A stretch of DNA of 64,000 bases. Origin: Neobacillus paridis. GTDB taxonomy: Bacteria; Bacillota; Bacilli; Bacillales; Cytobacillaceae. Location: assembly GCF_016765675.1 (NCBI RefSeq), contig NZ_JAESWB010000181.1, positions 124,001-188,000 on the forward strand. Direction: 5' to 3'. Below are positions 24,805 through 34,871 of the stretch, piece after piece. The translations under genes and the position numbers were made by a program. A model generated the notes under the pieces. That model was not told the origin of the DNA. It searched no databases and saw nothing but the letters and a program-made list of their open reading frames with translations. Every line of letters starts with the position of its first letter. Position 1 is the first letter of the stretch.

Positions 24805-27483
24805 TTACTTAGCAACAGTAATTACTGTACCTTTTGTTAGAGGGTTACCGTTAGCATCTGCACCATCAGTAGTATCTAATACTTTCACTGTGATAGTGCT
24901 GCTTGCTAATTGTTGAGCAGTAATAGCTGAGCTTAATTGTAATTGAAGTTTGTTGTCATTTGCTGTAGCTCCTGTAACAACATTAGCAACAGTGCTCTTA
25001 GCACCATCAATATATACTTCAAAGTCATTACCTGCACCTGTAGCTAATAAGTTAGCATCCGCCACAGCTTCAGTGAATGTTAGTTCAACTGTCGTTCCGT
25101 CAATTACAACCCCAGAACTTAGAACTGGTTTTACATTTTCTACAAGTGGCTCAGTTGAGCTATAAGTATTAATTGCAACACCATTTTCTCCAGTTACAGC
25201 AGTTGAAATTTGGAATGAACGGTCTCCGCTAAGAGCAAGAACTCCCTCTTTAAGAGTAAGTTTTACTAAAGTTTTGTCTCCAAAGAATACTGCTGAATCA
25301 AATACTTTTTGACCGTCAATAGTATAGTTATCTGGATTAACTGCAGTTGAATTCATTGATTTAGAATATTTCACATATACAGTATTTCTTTCAACTGTAG
25401 CTGGACCACCAACTGCAGTAGCATTTTCACCAGGAATATATACGTTGCTAACAGTTGGTTTTGTAGTGTCAGAAGAGCTTGTTAATGTAAATGTGATATC
25501 TAAATTCTCAGTTCTAGCTGTAGTTCCATCAGAAATACCTGCAGCAGGGATAGTTAATTTATAGTTACCAGCAGCTTTTCCAGTTACTTTAATCTTCATA
25601 GTCTTTCCTGATACGGAAATATCAGTTGCTTCTGTTAAATCTGCAGTAGCAAAAGTTTTTAAAATATTTTCAGGAGTAGTGTACGTTCCAGTAATATCTA
25701 CACCTTGAACTGCTGCAAGGTTTGGAGCTTCGTTAAATGTTAGTACAACATATGTGTCTGTAGCATCTGAAACAACTTCAGTTTTTTCTAATACTGGGGC
25801 ACTAGCTGCAAATGAAACTGCTTTTGTTAAAGTATCTCCAGCGTTATTTGATAAATCTTTATAACCACTGATTGATACTGAATGAACTCCTGCAGTTGTT
25901 AATCCAGCTTTAGTAATTGTTAAAGTATTTGTTTCAGAATCAAATGTTTGAGTTGTACCAGCAACTGGCGTATTGTCAATTGAAAGGTTTGCATAAACAC
26001 CAGTACCAATTGTTTTTAATTTTTCACTGAATTTAACTTTAATTGTATCTAAATCCACAGTAGTTACTGATTCAATTACAGGTTTTATTTGTTCACTAAC
26101 AGTAGATTTAACAAAAACTTCTACTGGAGAAGGAATTAAGTTTGATGATTGGTCTTTTGCACCTACAACTACTACTCGGTATTCTTTATCAGTAGTTAAA
26201 CCAGCGATAGAAACTTGGTTTGAGTTAGCATTATGAGTAATTGTTAAAGAGCCAGTTACGTCTGTATTCCCATCATAAACTGCAACAGTACCCTTTGTGC
26301 TTAAATCTTCTGAGAAGTTAAGAACAGCAGTTCCAGCTTCTGGATAAGTTACGCCAGTAAATGTTGGCTTAGTTGTATCACTGAAAGTAATAGTTTTAGT
26401 GAATTTCTCTGTTTTCTTAGTAGAATCAGCTTTTGTTTCTACTTCGTTAACGATAGCAACGAAAGTTGTATCGTTAGCAATAGCGTTATTTAAAGTTAGT
26501 ACAACTGTTTTTCCATCAGCTTGTAAAACTGGTGTCCAAGTAGTACCAGCTGTTAAACCTACAAAATTGTAAGTTGTAGGGGTTTCAGCTGTAGTTTTGT
26601 TAACTTCCTTGTTAAATTTAACTTCGATTTTTTTAGCGTTAATCGCACTTACATTTTCAACCGCAGGAGCAACCGCTTTAACAGTTACTTTTACAGAAGC
26701 TTCCAGTTTAGTACCAGTTACTTCACCTTTTACAGTGTATTCGCCTGGTTTGTTAAGGTTAGCTTCTAAATCTTTAGTGTCCCACTTAACTTCTTTTTCA
26801 ACTTTCTTGCCGCTGTTAAGCGTAACAGTTACTACTTTTGGAAGATTTACATCTTCTAATTTTGTGCCTTCGTTAACTTCAATAGCTTTTACTTCGTCAA
26901 CAGATTTAGCTGTTGCTAAGTAGCTATCAACTGTTTTTTGAGCTGCTAATGCTGGAGTGATGTAGGCTTTGACAACAGCTTTGTCCGCTAGACCTACGAT
27001 TTGATCCATTACTTTTTTCGTAGCTTTTGCTAATTCAGCTTTGAATTTAGCATAGTCGCTAGCGTTGATTGATTTGCCAGCTTTTGCAGCAGCAGCAAAT
27101 GAATCAGCTTGCTTTTTAAGACCAGAAGCATAATTAACTGCTTTTATGTAGTCCGTAGCGTTGTGATAGTCTTTCATTGCAGCCATTAACTGCTTGTTTA
27201 ATTTTGATTTATCTTTTCCTTTGTACTTGGCAAGGGCTGCTTTAGCCTTGCTGTAGTCAGCTTTAGCTTGGTTTACTGCTTTTTGAACAGAAGCTACAGA
27301 TGCTACTTTACCTTTATCACCTAGTGACTTGTAAGCAGTCTTGGCAGCTTTCATTGATTTTACAGCTTTTGCAACAGTCGACGGCACGCTTGATGCGGCT
27401 TCAGTTGAGAAAGGTGCTACAGCCGCAAATGAAGACGCTGCAACGACAGAAGCTGTTGCAATTTTAATAGCTTTCTTTTTCAT
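24805..27483 (-). CDS. S-layer protein, SbsC-like, without SLH domains
   Basis: An 892-residue secreted protein that should form or contribute to the crystalline surface layer. A signal peptide covers residues 1-30 (MKKKAIKIATASVVAASSFA, cleavage near AEAASS-type TEAASS). Residues ~31-200 are helical and Lys/Ala-rich, like the wall-polymer-binding N-terminus of Geobacillus SbsC. A bacterial Ig-like domain follows (~205-272, VKAIEVNEGTKLEDVNLPKV). About six further Ig-like repeats start at VENVSAINAKKIEVKFNKEV, PTFTGVTYPEAG, PVIESVTTVDLDTIKVKFSE, PVLEKTEVVS, PTVSNVYIPG and PVLSSGVVIDG. No SLH motif occurs. Nearby slaP and secA2 are its likely export factors. Confidence 0.88.
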   Translation of the reverse strand: MKKKAIKIATASVVAASSFAAVAPFSTEAASSVPSTVAKAVKSMKAAKTAYKSLGDKGKVASVASVQKAVNQAKADYSKAKAALAKYKGKDKSKLNKQLMAAMKDYHNATDYIKAVNYASGLKKQADSFAAAAKAGKSINASDYAKFKAELAKATKKVMDQIVGLADKAVVKAYITPALAAQKTVDSYLATAKSVDEVKAIEVNEGTKLEDVNLPKVVTVTLNSGKKVEKEVKWDTKDLEANLNKPGEYTVKGEVTGTKLEASVKVTVKAVAPAVENVSAINAKKIEVKFNKEVNKTTAETPTTYNFVGLTAGTTWTPVLQADGKTVVLTLNNAIANDTTFVAIVNEVETKADSTKKTEKFTKTITFSDTTKPTFTGVTYPEAGTAVLNFSEDLSTKGTVAVYDGNTDVTGSLTITHNANSNQVSIAGLTTDKEYRVVVVGAKDQSSNLIPSPVEVFVKSTVSEQIKPVIESVTTVDLDTIKVKFSEKLKTIGTGVYANLSIDNTPVAGTTQTFDSETNTLTITKAGLTTAGVHSVSISGYKDLSNNAGDTLTKAVSFAASAPVLEKTEVVSDATDTYVVLTFNEAPNLAAVQGVDITGTYTTPENILKTFATADLTEATDISVSGKTMKIKVTGKAAGNYKLTIPAAGISDGTTARTENLDITFTLTSSSDTTKPTVSNVYIPGENATAVGGPATVERNTVYVKYSKSMNSTAVNPDNYTIDGQKVFDSAVFFGDKTLVKLTLKEGVLALSGDRSFQISTAVTGENGVAINTYSSTEPLVENVKPVLSSGVVIDGTTVELTFTEAVADANLLATGAGNDFEVYIDGAKSTVANVVTGATANDNKLQLQLSSAITAQQLASSTITVKVLDTTDGADANGNPLTKGTVITVAK

Positions 27484-28025
27484 TACCTTTTTTTCTCCCT
27501 TCTTCTTATAAAAATTAGTTCATTAGAAGTATCGGTCTGTCCAATACAACCAACGCCTAATAAACTTAACAAGGTTAGTCTAATGAAAATTCTTCACTAG
27601 ATAGAGAAACTTGGGCCAATTGCCAAGTCTAACCTCTGAAACTATAATAATACAAAACACTAGTAAAATCCAGCCTTTTTAGTATATTTTGGGCTGAAAT
27701 TACTGTGGTAATACATACCATTATAACTACAATTTTCCCAAAAAGTCCACCCTTTTCTAGTTTAATATGTTACAAAATTGTAAAAATTAGAGTTTTTAAT
27801 TTTTTTTGGCTAAATAAAAGGCTGTTATATCAATGGTTTATCGGTGAGGTACACAAATTGGAGCGTAAAATTTTTCAATTATGTGTTTTTGCTTTCTTTG
27901 TCGTATTTGAAGAAACTTGAAATTGTTTGTACTAAAAAAGTGAATATGATAATCTAATTGTGCGGAGAATAAAGGGGAAATTGTAACACTTTCCCAGCGT
28001 ATAGTAAATGGAGGTTTATGGCTGA
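27484..28025. other. long S-layer leader and promoter region
   Basis: No gene found. On the minus strand the S-layer gene has a leader of roughly 100 bases or more, typical of stable S-layer mRNAs. The best promoter is listed separately. The plus-strand promoter of the 28026 gene must lie near 27940-28000 but has no clear consensus. Confidence 0.45.
27598..27626 (-). promoter_or_regulatory. candidate S-layer gene promoter
   Basis: On the minus strand TTGGCA (27626-27621) and TATCTA (27603-27598) are separated by 17 bp, about 115 bases upstream of the S-layer start. A further TATTATTATAG stretch near 27640 could be a second start. Confidence 0.45.
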
Positions 28026-28433
28026 ATGAACAACTCAAACAATCCGAATGACATTCTTGATGCCTTGAACGCTAATCCTCCGAAGATCATTGGCGGTTAT
28101 AAACGACCCGGTTGGGCTGTTAAGACATTGGAAAACATCAGCAATGATGCCGTTGAGGTCGAGGAGGACGGCACAATCACTGCTAAGGCTGTTTTAATGG
28201 CGGCTGATGAGACCTATTACCCGGCGTTCTTATCACTCAATATGAAAAACGGAGGAAATGTCATCGGCTCCTACTTGATTTCAGAAGGTGAAGAGACGTA
28301 TAACTTAATCCCGTTCGAAATGGCCAGAAGTTTTATTAAGAAAAAGGATGAAGAACTGATTCCTTTTCGCTATCGTACATTAGAGAAAATCGAAGGCGAT
28401 CTTTATCAACAGAATTGGCCCGACTTTACATAG
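28026..28433 (+). CDS. hypothetical protein next to the S-layer export genes
   Basis: A 135-residue soluble, acidic protein that I do not recognise. It has no signal peptide or membrane segment. The N-terminus is Asn-rich (MNNSNNPNDILDALNANPPK), followed by a mixed alpha/beta region. A GGAGG site lies about 11 bases before the ATG, a rather long spacing. It is transcribed toward slaP/secA2 and ends at a shared bidirectional terminator. Its position suggests, without proof, a link to S-layer biology. Confidence 0.55.
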   Translation: MNNSNNPNDILDALNANPPKIIGGYKRPGWAVKTLENISNDAVEVEEDGTITAKAVLMAADETYYPAFLSLNMKNGGNVIGSYLISEGEETYNLIPFEMARSFIKKKDEELIPFRYRTLEKIEGDLYQQNWPDFT

Positions 28434-28557
28434 CTAATCAGAATGTTCTCCAATTCTGATCAGCCCGTGTCGCTTGTTCATCTTCTGAACAAATACGTGC
28501 TTTTAACAAAGCACCATTATGTATAAAGAAAATCAGCCAAACAGCACGCCGATGGTG

Positions 28558-28594
28558 TAAAAAAAATCGTTGATCCCTGATCAACGATTTTTTT
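28558..28594. terminator. bidirectional terminator
   Basis: AAAAAATCGTTGATC pairs perfectly with GATCAACGATTTTTT across a three-base loop, with A- and T-runs on both sides. It serves the convergent 28026 gene and slaP. Confidence 0.93.
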
Positions 28595-28600
28595 AGCTTC

Positions 28601-29473
28601 TTATTTATTTTGTTTGACGAGTATTTTCCACTTACTGAAATCCGCATCCGGTTTTCCAATCAACTCTGCCGGGTAGACGAAGGCCCACGGTTTCGCCCCT
28701 TTTGGTTTTACTTTTAACGGCGGGAGTGTAAATTGCCCTTGGCAGACGATTTCACCAGTAGCATCCTCCACTATTAACGGCAGCTGGCTGATTTGCACTT
28801 CCTGCTCGGTGCCGTTGCGAATCAGGACAATGACCTCAAGCGATTGATTCTCGAGGAAGGTCAGTTCTACTCCGGTAATATTGACTTCTTTCGGTCTTAA
28901 CTTAGGCAGCTTGGTCAGCAGGTTTTCGAAGTGAGCCTTTTTCTCTGGGGTCAATCGTTCCTCCCAAGCCGGGTCAAGATCGAGCGTTTCCTCCGCCTTT
29001 TGTTTCAGCTCGAACAGGACTTGCCACTTGTCATTTACCGCCGCATCAGAGAGCCGGTCTTCCTTTGTAAAAGTAAATCGCCAGGGGATGCAGGAGAATG
29101 GCGGCAGCTCCCCTAATTCGTCCCAGTCATCGTGTTTTCGTGCTGCCGGCTGTCCGGTTTCATCGAATAAGATTAAATCTACCGCTTCAATTTGCACCGG
29201 CCGGTCCACGGTGCTGCGAATAAACGCTTCGACTTCAATATTCCCGTCCTCCTCGACGAATTTATAGCCGCTGATCGACAGCTGATTGGCTTTTAATTTA
29301 GGCAGCCTGCTATGGTGAAATTGATACACATAGCGTTCTTTCGCGGGGATGTCCCACTGCTCCGGGAAATGCAGCGTTGTTTCCACTGTGTCTGCTGCCT
29401 CAGTCTCTTCTATTTGTGCACTTGTATTTTGCTTAGCCGCAGCGTCGGTTTCTTTTTTTTCGAATAATGCCAT
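28601..29473 (-). CDS. slaP: accessory Sec system S-layer assembly protein SlaP
   Basis: A 290-residue cytoplasmic protein matching SlaP, which in Bacillus anthracis works with SecA2 to export and assemble S-layer proteins. It has an acidic, Ala/Glu-rich N-terminus and two copies of a beta-sandwich-like module (around RLPKLKANQLSISGYKFVEE and LPKLRPKEVNITGVELTFLE). No signal peptide or membrane segment is present. Its start follows the secA2 stop directly (29474/29473), so the two are cotranscribed and probably translationally coupled. Family assignment rests on this gene pair plus sequence pattern. Confidence 0.82.
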   Translation of the reverse strand: MALFEKKETDAAAKQNTSAQIEETEAADTVETTLHFPEQWDIPAKERYVYQFHHSRLPKLKANQLSISGYKFVEEDGNIEVEAFIRSTVDRPVQIEAVDLILFDETGQPAARKHDDWDELGELPPFSCIPWRFTFTKEDRLSDAAVNDKWQVLFELKQKAEETLDLDPAWEERLTPEKKAHFENLLTKLPKLRPKEVNITGVELTFLENQSLEVIVLIRNGTEQEVQISQLPLIVEDATGEIVCQGQFTLPPLKVKPKGAKPWAFVYPAELIGKPDADFSKWKILVKQNK

Positions 29474-31909
29474 TTACTCCACCCTCTCCAATTCCTCGAG
29501 CTCTCCGTTCAACTCGCCGATTTCTTCTTCTACGTCAAACCCACTAGTATCTTCATTTTCCCCGGTGGTAAGCCGGTCCTCGATCAAGCTGACTAAATGC
29601 CGGCTCGTTTCGCCTTGAATCGTGAATAGCAGGTATTTAAAGGCCTCATACCCTGCCACCTCAAATTTGCGGTAAGGGTCCTCCTGGCCATAGCCTTGTA
29701 AGCCGATTCCTTCTTTTATCTGATTCATGTAATCCAAATGCTTCACCCAGTTGGTGTCCATTTCAAACAGCATGAACTGCTTTAACTGTTCGCCTAATTC
29801 CAGATCCGCTTTGAAAGGCTCGATCGAGGCAGCGAAACGGGCAATTTCCGCTTCTACCCGATTTTCGATAGCCTTTTTATCGAGATCCTCCAGCTCTTCC
29901 ACATCCCAATCTAAGTCACCGAACATTTCCGACAGCTCTTCCATCAAGGCCTCCGGGTTTTGCAGGCTGCCGCTGGAAAAATAATTCTCGACCACTTGCT
30001 GCCAGTAGTCTTGCATATATTTCAACGCTTCTTCAGCCATTTCCTGCGGTTCTTTTTCCAGCAGGATATCGCGCATTTGGTAAATCACTTTACTTTGGCG
30101 GTCGATGACGGTTTCCAGCTTCAATAAATGGCTGCGCGCCGAATAGTGGCGGCTATCCACCGTTTCCTGCACTTTCTTGGCAAAACTGATTGGATCGGGG
30201 GCGAGTACCAGCCCGTCCGGATCGGCGGTCAGCTTCTTCCGGTAGCGTTTCAGCTGCTCGTCATCGTAGTGCAGGAACAAGTCATCCTCTAACGAAATAA
30301 TGAATTGGGAAGAACCAGGGTCCCCCTGGCGCCCGGCCCGGCCTCTCAGCTGCATATCGATGCGATTGCTGTCATGCCGTTCCGTCCCGATGATATGGAG
30401 GCCGCCCAATTCGGCCACGCCTTCCCCGAGCAGGATGTCGGTTCCGCGCCCGGCCATATTGGTGGCAATCATCACATGGCCCCGTTGCCCGGCGGTGGCA
30501 ATCAGCCGGGCTTCGTCCTCTTCGGTTTTCGCATTTAAAATTTCGTGCACGATGTTGGCCTTCTTTAAATACTTCGACAGTCTTTCTGATTGTTCGATCG
30601 ACGTTGTTCCAATTAATACCGGGCGCCCGATATCGTTCATTTTTTTCACTTCAGCGACAATTTTTTTCGCCTTGGCGTCATAATTGGTGAACAGTAAGTC
30701 CGGAAGATCGATGCGCTGTACCGGTTTATTGGTCGGGATTTCGACGACTTTCAGGTTATACGTTTCGTTGAATTCCTTCTTCGACGGCATCGCGCTGCCG
30801 GTCATCCCCGATAATGTTTTGTACATAATAAAGTAGTTCTGCACAGTAATCGTCGCAAACGTTTCGTTTTCCGGGGTGATTTCAATTTGTTCCTTGGCTT
30901 CAATGGCTTGATGGAGACCTTCGCTGAAGGAGCGGCCTTCCATCACCCGGCCGGTATACGGATCGATCAGTTCAATTTTTCCGTCTTTGACAATATAATC
31001 GACATCGCGCTTCATCACCGCATGGGCCCGTAACGCTTGGGTGACCGCCTGAACGAGTACTTGATGCTCAGCTTCATAGAGGTTGGCAATGCCAAAGGCA
31101 GCTTCGATCTTGGAGGCACCTTCGTCGGTTAAATACGCTTCCTTCTGCTCTGTCACCTTATAATCAATATCTTTTTGGAATTCCCGCATGATCGATGCGA
31201 CAATTTTATAAAGCTCGGCCCCTTCGGAAGATTTATTGGCAATGATCAGCGGGGTTCTTGCTTCATCGATGAGGATGCTGTCAATTTCGTCGACAATCGC
31301 ATAATGCAGCCCTCTTTGCACTTTGTCGTCGATGTCCATGACCATATTATCGCGCAGATAATCAAAGCCAAATTCCGTTCCCGTTCCGTATGTAATATCT
31401 GCTTGATACGCCTGCCGTTTTTCCTCTGGTTCGATTTGCGAGATATTCAAGCCGACGGTTAAGCCAAGGAATTCATGGACTTGGCCCATCATTTCCTTGT
31501 CTCGCCGCGCTAAGTATTCATTGGCGGTGATGATATGAACACCCTTGCCCTCTAAGGCGTAAAGATAGCTGGGCAGTGTGGCCACTAATGTTTTTCCTTC
31601 GCCGGTATTCATTTGTGCGATCGAGCCCTCGGCCAGGACAAAGCCGCCGATTAATTGGACATCATAGTGCCGCAGTCCCAACACCCGTTTGGCCGCTTCC
31701 CGGACAACGGCAAACGCCTCTACTTTAATATCATCCAATTTCGCTCCCTGCTCGAGCTTTTCTTTAAAAATCGCCGTCATGCCGCGCAGCTCTTCATCAC
31801 TGTATGCTTCGTACTTCGCTTCCTGTTGATTGACCAAAGCGACTAATTTATTTAACTTTCTGATATCATATGTACTTTCATTAAACAGCTGTTTTAAACC
31901 GTTAATCAT
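29474..31909 (-). CDS. secA2: accessory Sec translocase ATPase SecA2
   Basis: An 811-residue SecA-family motor. The DEAD-box core shows [17 protein letters not shown] (Walker A), [23 protein letters not shown] and [19 protein letters not shown] (Walker B). The second helicase lobe has [11 protein letters not shown] and [14 protein letters not shown]. It lacks the Cys-rich zinc tail found at the end of housekeeping SecA and stops at an acidic stretch. Together with slaP and the nearby S-layer gene this identifies it as SecA2, dedicated to exporting S-layer proteins. GGAG precedes the ATG. Confidence 0.92.
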   Translation of the reverse strand: MINGLKQLFNESTYDIRKLNKLVALVNQQEAKYEAYSDEELRGMTAIFKEKLEQGAKLDDIKVEAFAVVREAAKRVLGLRHYDVQLIGGFVLAEGSIAQMNTGEGKTLVATLPSYLYALEGKGVHIITANEYLARRDKEMMGQVHEFLGLTVGLNISQIEPEEKRQAYQADITYGTGTEFGFDYLRDNMVMDIDDKVQRGLHYAIVDEIDSILIDEARTPLIIANKSSEGAELYKIVASIMREFQKDIDYKVTEQKEAYLTDEGASKIEAAFGIANLYEAEHQVLVQAVTQALRAHAVMKRDVDYIVKDGKIELIDPYTGRVMEGRSFSEGLHQAIEAKEQIEITPENETFATITVQNYFIMYKTLSGMTGSAMPSKKEFNETYNLKVVEIPTNKPVQRIDLPDLLFTNYDAKAKKIVAEVKKMNDIGRPVLIGTTSIEQSERLSKYLKKANIVHEILNAKTEEDEARLIATAGQRGHVMIATNMAGRGTDILLGEGVAELGGLHIIGTERHDSNRIDMQLRGRAGRQGDPGSSQFIISLEDDLFLHYDDEQLKRYRKKLTADPDGLVLAPDPISFAKKVQETVDSRHYSARSHLLKLETVIDRQSKVIYQMRDILLEKEPQEMAEEALKYMQDYWQQVVENYFSSGSLQNPEALMEELSEMFGDLDWDVEELEDLDKKAIENRVEAEIARFAASIEPFKADLELGEQLKQFMLFEMDTNWVKHLDYMNQIKEGIGLQGYGQEDPYRKFEVAGYEAFKYLLFTIQGETSRHLVSLIEDRLTTGENEDTSGFDVEEEIGELNGELEELERVE

Positions 31910-31952
31910 TTCTCCAACTCCCGCTAACGAGTAAAATACGAATCTATGTCGA

Positions 31953-31961
31953 ATTATATCA
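31953..31961 (-). promoter_or_regulatory. extended -10 promoter of secA2-slaP
   Basis: The minus strand reads TGATATAAT, an extended -10 (TGnTATAAT), 45 bases upstream of the secA2 start. No good -35 is present, as is usual for extended -10 promoters. Confidence 0.45.
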
Positions 31962-32134
31962 CAACCGATGGGGAAATACTCTATCTTGGATATATTACCA
32001 ACTGGTAGATTAGTGGAGTCTCTGTTGCTTCGGTTCCCGAATTTGTCACAATTTTTCTATAATCTAGTAAATTTCCTATCTTGACACTATTGTATACTTA
32101 TAATAGACCAGTATGCTAATGGAGGCGTCAAGCA

Positions 32135-34366
32135 ATGGACCACAACGATCCAATTGGTGATCACAAGGAAGAACAGACAAATGCCATCCATTCCGATGTT
32201 GGGCATCCTGAAATGGACTGTACCGGGAATAGGTGGAACCACATTCCTGACCATGACCCCGAGAAAATCCTGATTAACGAAAAAACGGTGTATGCGGTTG
32301 ATCAGGCCATGAACGTTGTCCTGACAGACCTCGATGGCAATATTTTGTACGGCAATCAGAATATTTTTGATCTGACCCTCTATACACCTGAGGAATTGCT
32401 CGGAAAGTCGACAAAAATATTTAACGCCGGCTATCATTCAAAGGAATTTTTCCAAGAGATGTGGGAGACGATTCAGGCGGGGAAGATTTGGCGCGGCGAC
32501 ATCAAAAACAGAAGAAAAGATGGAAAAATTATCTGGGTTCGGTTAATCATCACTCCGCTGCTCGACCAAATCGGAAAGCCCTTTCAATTTCTTGCGCTAA
32601 AAGAAGATATCACGGAAAAAAAAGAAATGGAATTTCGCTTGGCCCAAAAGGATAAGCAATTAAGCGCGTTAACGAAAAACTCGTACGATATTGTCGGGAT
32701 CATCGACAAGGATGGCAGCATTAGTTATCTCAACCCGGCATTTGAACGTGTCCTTGGCTTTTCCACGTTTGATACCATCGGCAAAAACTTCGTCGATTAT
32801 TTACATTCTGAAGATGCCAGCCTGGGAAAAAACATCCTGCAGCATCTTGCCGAGCATCCTAATCAATCGATTCGCCATCAGCTCAAATTTAAACATAAAG
32901 ACAGATCCATCCGCTGGTGTGACGTAGCCTTTAACAACTATCTCGACGATCCTTATATTCATGGGATTGTCTTTAACCTGAGAGATTTTACCAAGCAAAA
33001 AGAAGCTTCGGATATCGTTGACCATCTGGCAAACTATGATTATTTAACCGGCCTGCCGAACCGTCGGCATTTCGAAAGCCAGTTAAGAGATTCGCTAAAG
33101 TCCGCCAAAATGAAACAAACGCAAATGGCCGTCGTATTCCTGGACCTGGATGGCTTCAAAAATATTAATGATACCCTCGGCCATGAAATTGGCGACGGCT
33201 TACTAAAGGAAGTCGGCCACCGCCTCAGCAGTATTGTCGATTGTAATACCTTTGTCGGCCGCCTTGGCGGGGACGAGTTTTCGATCATCATCCAATCGAT
33301 CCCCAATAAGAACTATCTTTTGGGAGTGGCTGAGGCGCTCGTACAATCCTTCTGTATTCCCTTTACCGTCGGGGAATATGAATTAAATATCTCCTCCAGC
33401 ATTGGGATTAGTATTTTTCCCGACGCTGGCGAAGATATCAAGACCTTGCTCAAGCATGCTGATATCGCCATGTACCATGCGAAACATAGCGGGAAAAACC
33501 ATTATCAAATTTACCAGCAATCGATGGACCGGGACAGCTATAAATTATTTTTACTGAAAAATGACCTCACTAAAGCCCTGGAAAAAGAGCAATTCTTTAT
33601 GGTCTATCAGCCGAAAATTGGGCCTGACGGTAAAGAAGTGGTCGGGGCTGAGGCGTATATTCGCTGGTCTCATCCCGAACTGGGATTTATCACCCATTTG
33701 GAATTCATTCATTTTGCCGAAGAATCGGGATTCATTATCCCGCTGGGGGAATGGATTTTAAAAACCGTTTCAAGGCAGATGAAGGCATGGCAGGACCAAG
33801 GGTATCCGCCGTTGAAAGTATCTGTCAATATTTCCGTGATGCAATTAATGTGTCGCCATTTTCTTAAAGACGTCAAAAAAATTCTTGCTGAAACCGGTCT
33901 GGAGGCCAAATGGCTGGAGTTTGAAATCAATGAAGCCGTCCTCTCCCATAAGGAGAAGCAGGTTAAAAAATCGTTGGATGGCATTAAAAAGCTGGGAATC
34001 TCTCTTGCCCTCGATCACTTTGGCACAGGATACTCCGCGTTAAATTTTGTCGTGAAACACCAGTTCAACGTGATCAAAATCGATCATCATATGATTGATG
34101 ATATTGTTAACAATGGCGAATGCAGTCATAATGTGGCCTTGGAAATGGTGAAATTAATTCAAAAGCTCCACATCGAGGTCATCGCAGTCGGCGTTGAAAC
34201 CGCTCATCAATTTGCTTTTTTAGCCAACAAAGGGTTTGATGCGTATCAAGGGTTTTATTTTAGCAAACCAATGGAGAAGGAGCAGTTTGCGAAGAAATTT
34301 CTTTCCTCAGCACCTTGTTTGAGGATTGCTAACCAATATGGAGAAATTACCAATACGGACGTGTGA
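32135..34366 (+). CDS. PAS-PAS-GGDEF-EAL cyclic-di-GMP signalling protein with degenerate EAL domain
   Basis: A 743-residue cytoplasmic protein. Two PAS domains (about 45-170 and 175-290, TGIYTPEELLGKST-like and NSYDIVGIIDKDGSISYLNP) precede a GGDEF domain (~300-460) with intact GRLGGDEFSII, so diguanylate cyclase activity is likely. No RxxD inhibitory site is present before it. The EAL domain (~475-735) is altered at key positions: EAY for EAL, DHFGTGYS for DDFGTGYS, and VIAVGVET for VIAEGVET, which removes a metal ligand and the catalytic base. It is probably a non-catalytic or regulatory EAL domain. GGAGG lies nine bases before the ATG. No membrane segment. Confidence 0.9.
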   Translation: MDHNDPIGDHKEEQTNAIHSDVGHPEMDCTGNRWNHIPDHDPEKILINEKTVYAVDQAMNVVLTDLDGNILYGNQNIFDLTLYTPEELLGKSTKIFNAGYHSKEFFQEMWETIQAGKIWRGDIKNRRKDGKIIWVRLIITPLLDQIGKPFQFLALKEDITEKKEMEFRLAQKDKQLSALTKNSYDIVGIIDKDGSISYLNPAFERVLGFSTFDTIGKNFVDYLHSEDASLGKNILQHLAEHPNQSIRHQLKFKHKDRSIRWCDVAFNNYLDDPYIHGIVFNLRDFTKQKEASDIVDHLANYDYLTGLPNRRHFESQLRDSLKSAKMKQTQMAVVFLDLDGFKNINDTLGHEIGDGLLKEVGHRLSSIVDCNTFVGRLGGDEFSIIIQSIPNKNYLLGVAEALVQSFCIPFTVGEYELNISSSIGISIFPDAGEDIKTLLKHADIAMYHAKHSGKNHYQIYQQSMDRDSYKLFLLKNDLTKALEKEQFFMVYQPKIGPDGKEVVGAEAYIRWSHPELGFITHLEFIHFAEESGFIIPLGEWILKTVSRQMKAWQDQGYPPLKVSVNISVMQLMCRHFLKDVKKILAETGLEAKWLEFEINEAVLSHKEKQVKKSLDGIKKLGISLALDHFGTGYSALNFVVKHQFNVIKIDHHMIDDIVNNGECSHNVALEMVKLIQKLHIEVIAVGVETAHQFAFLANKGFDAYQGFYFSKPMEKEQFAKKFLSSAPCLRIANQYGEITNTDV

Positions 34367-34795
34367 TTTTTTTCAAATTTCCTCTTGCTATTTATTTTGG
34401 ATGCTGATACGATGAAATAGCGTTAATTGGAAAGCTGATATTCAAATCTTCGAGTCTTTCCAGCAGATAATTTTTGACCACTTCTGAAAAAGGAGTTAAG
34501 GCAACGGACAGCCGGGTCAAATGCCGATTGGCAACTTTAGTTGCCTTATTGATTGAGTTAAAAGCTCAAATTTTATAAGTTGGTTACTTTACAACCAGTG
34601 CATAAGCACATCAACTTGTGAAACGGTCAATAAGAGTGGTAAAAGTAATTATTTGCTATATAGACTCTGATCCTAATTTGATATAGTTTGAATATTTAAG
34701 AGCTTTCTACCATAAGTCTGGTGACTTTATTGGTAAAATATCCACATGGTTTTTCTATGGGTATCTTTTTGCTTTTTAATATTGCTGATTATATC
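34367..34795 (+). other. structured leader/intergenic region before the carboxyspermidine genes
   Basis: No gene. An imperfect hairpin occupies 34709-34736 (TACCATAAGTC with GACTTTATTGGTA), ahead of the terminator-like stem listed next. Together they look like an attenuated 5' leader. The promoter is not clear; TATAGT near 34683 is one option. Confidence 0.45.
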
Positions 34796-34839
34796 AAAGC
34801 AAGTGTTGTGCGTTTATGCGCCTGGCACTTGCTTTTTTT
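34796..34839 (+). terminator. terminator or attenuator upstream of the carboxyspermidine synthase gene
   Basis: AAAGCAAGTG (34796-34805) pairs with CACTTGCTTT (34826-34835), followed by a T-run, 32 bases before the start codon. The position suggests premature termination control. Confidence 0.65.
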
Positions 34840-34871
34840 GTTGAAAAAAATTAATTGGGGGGAATTGAAAA

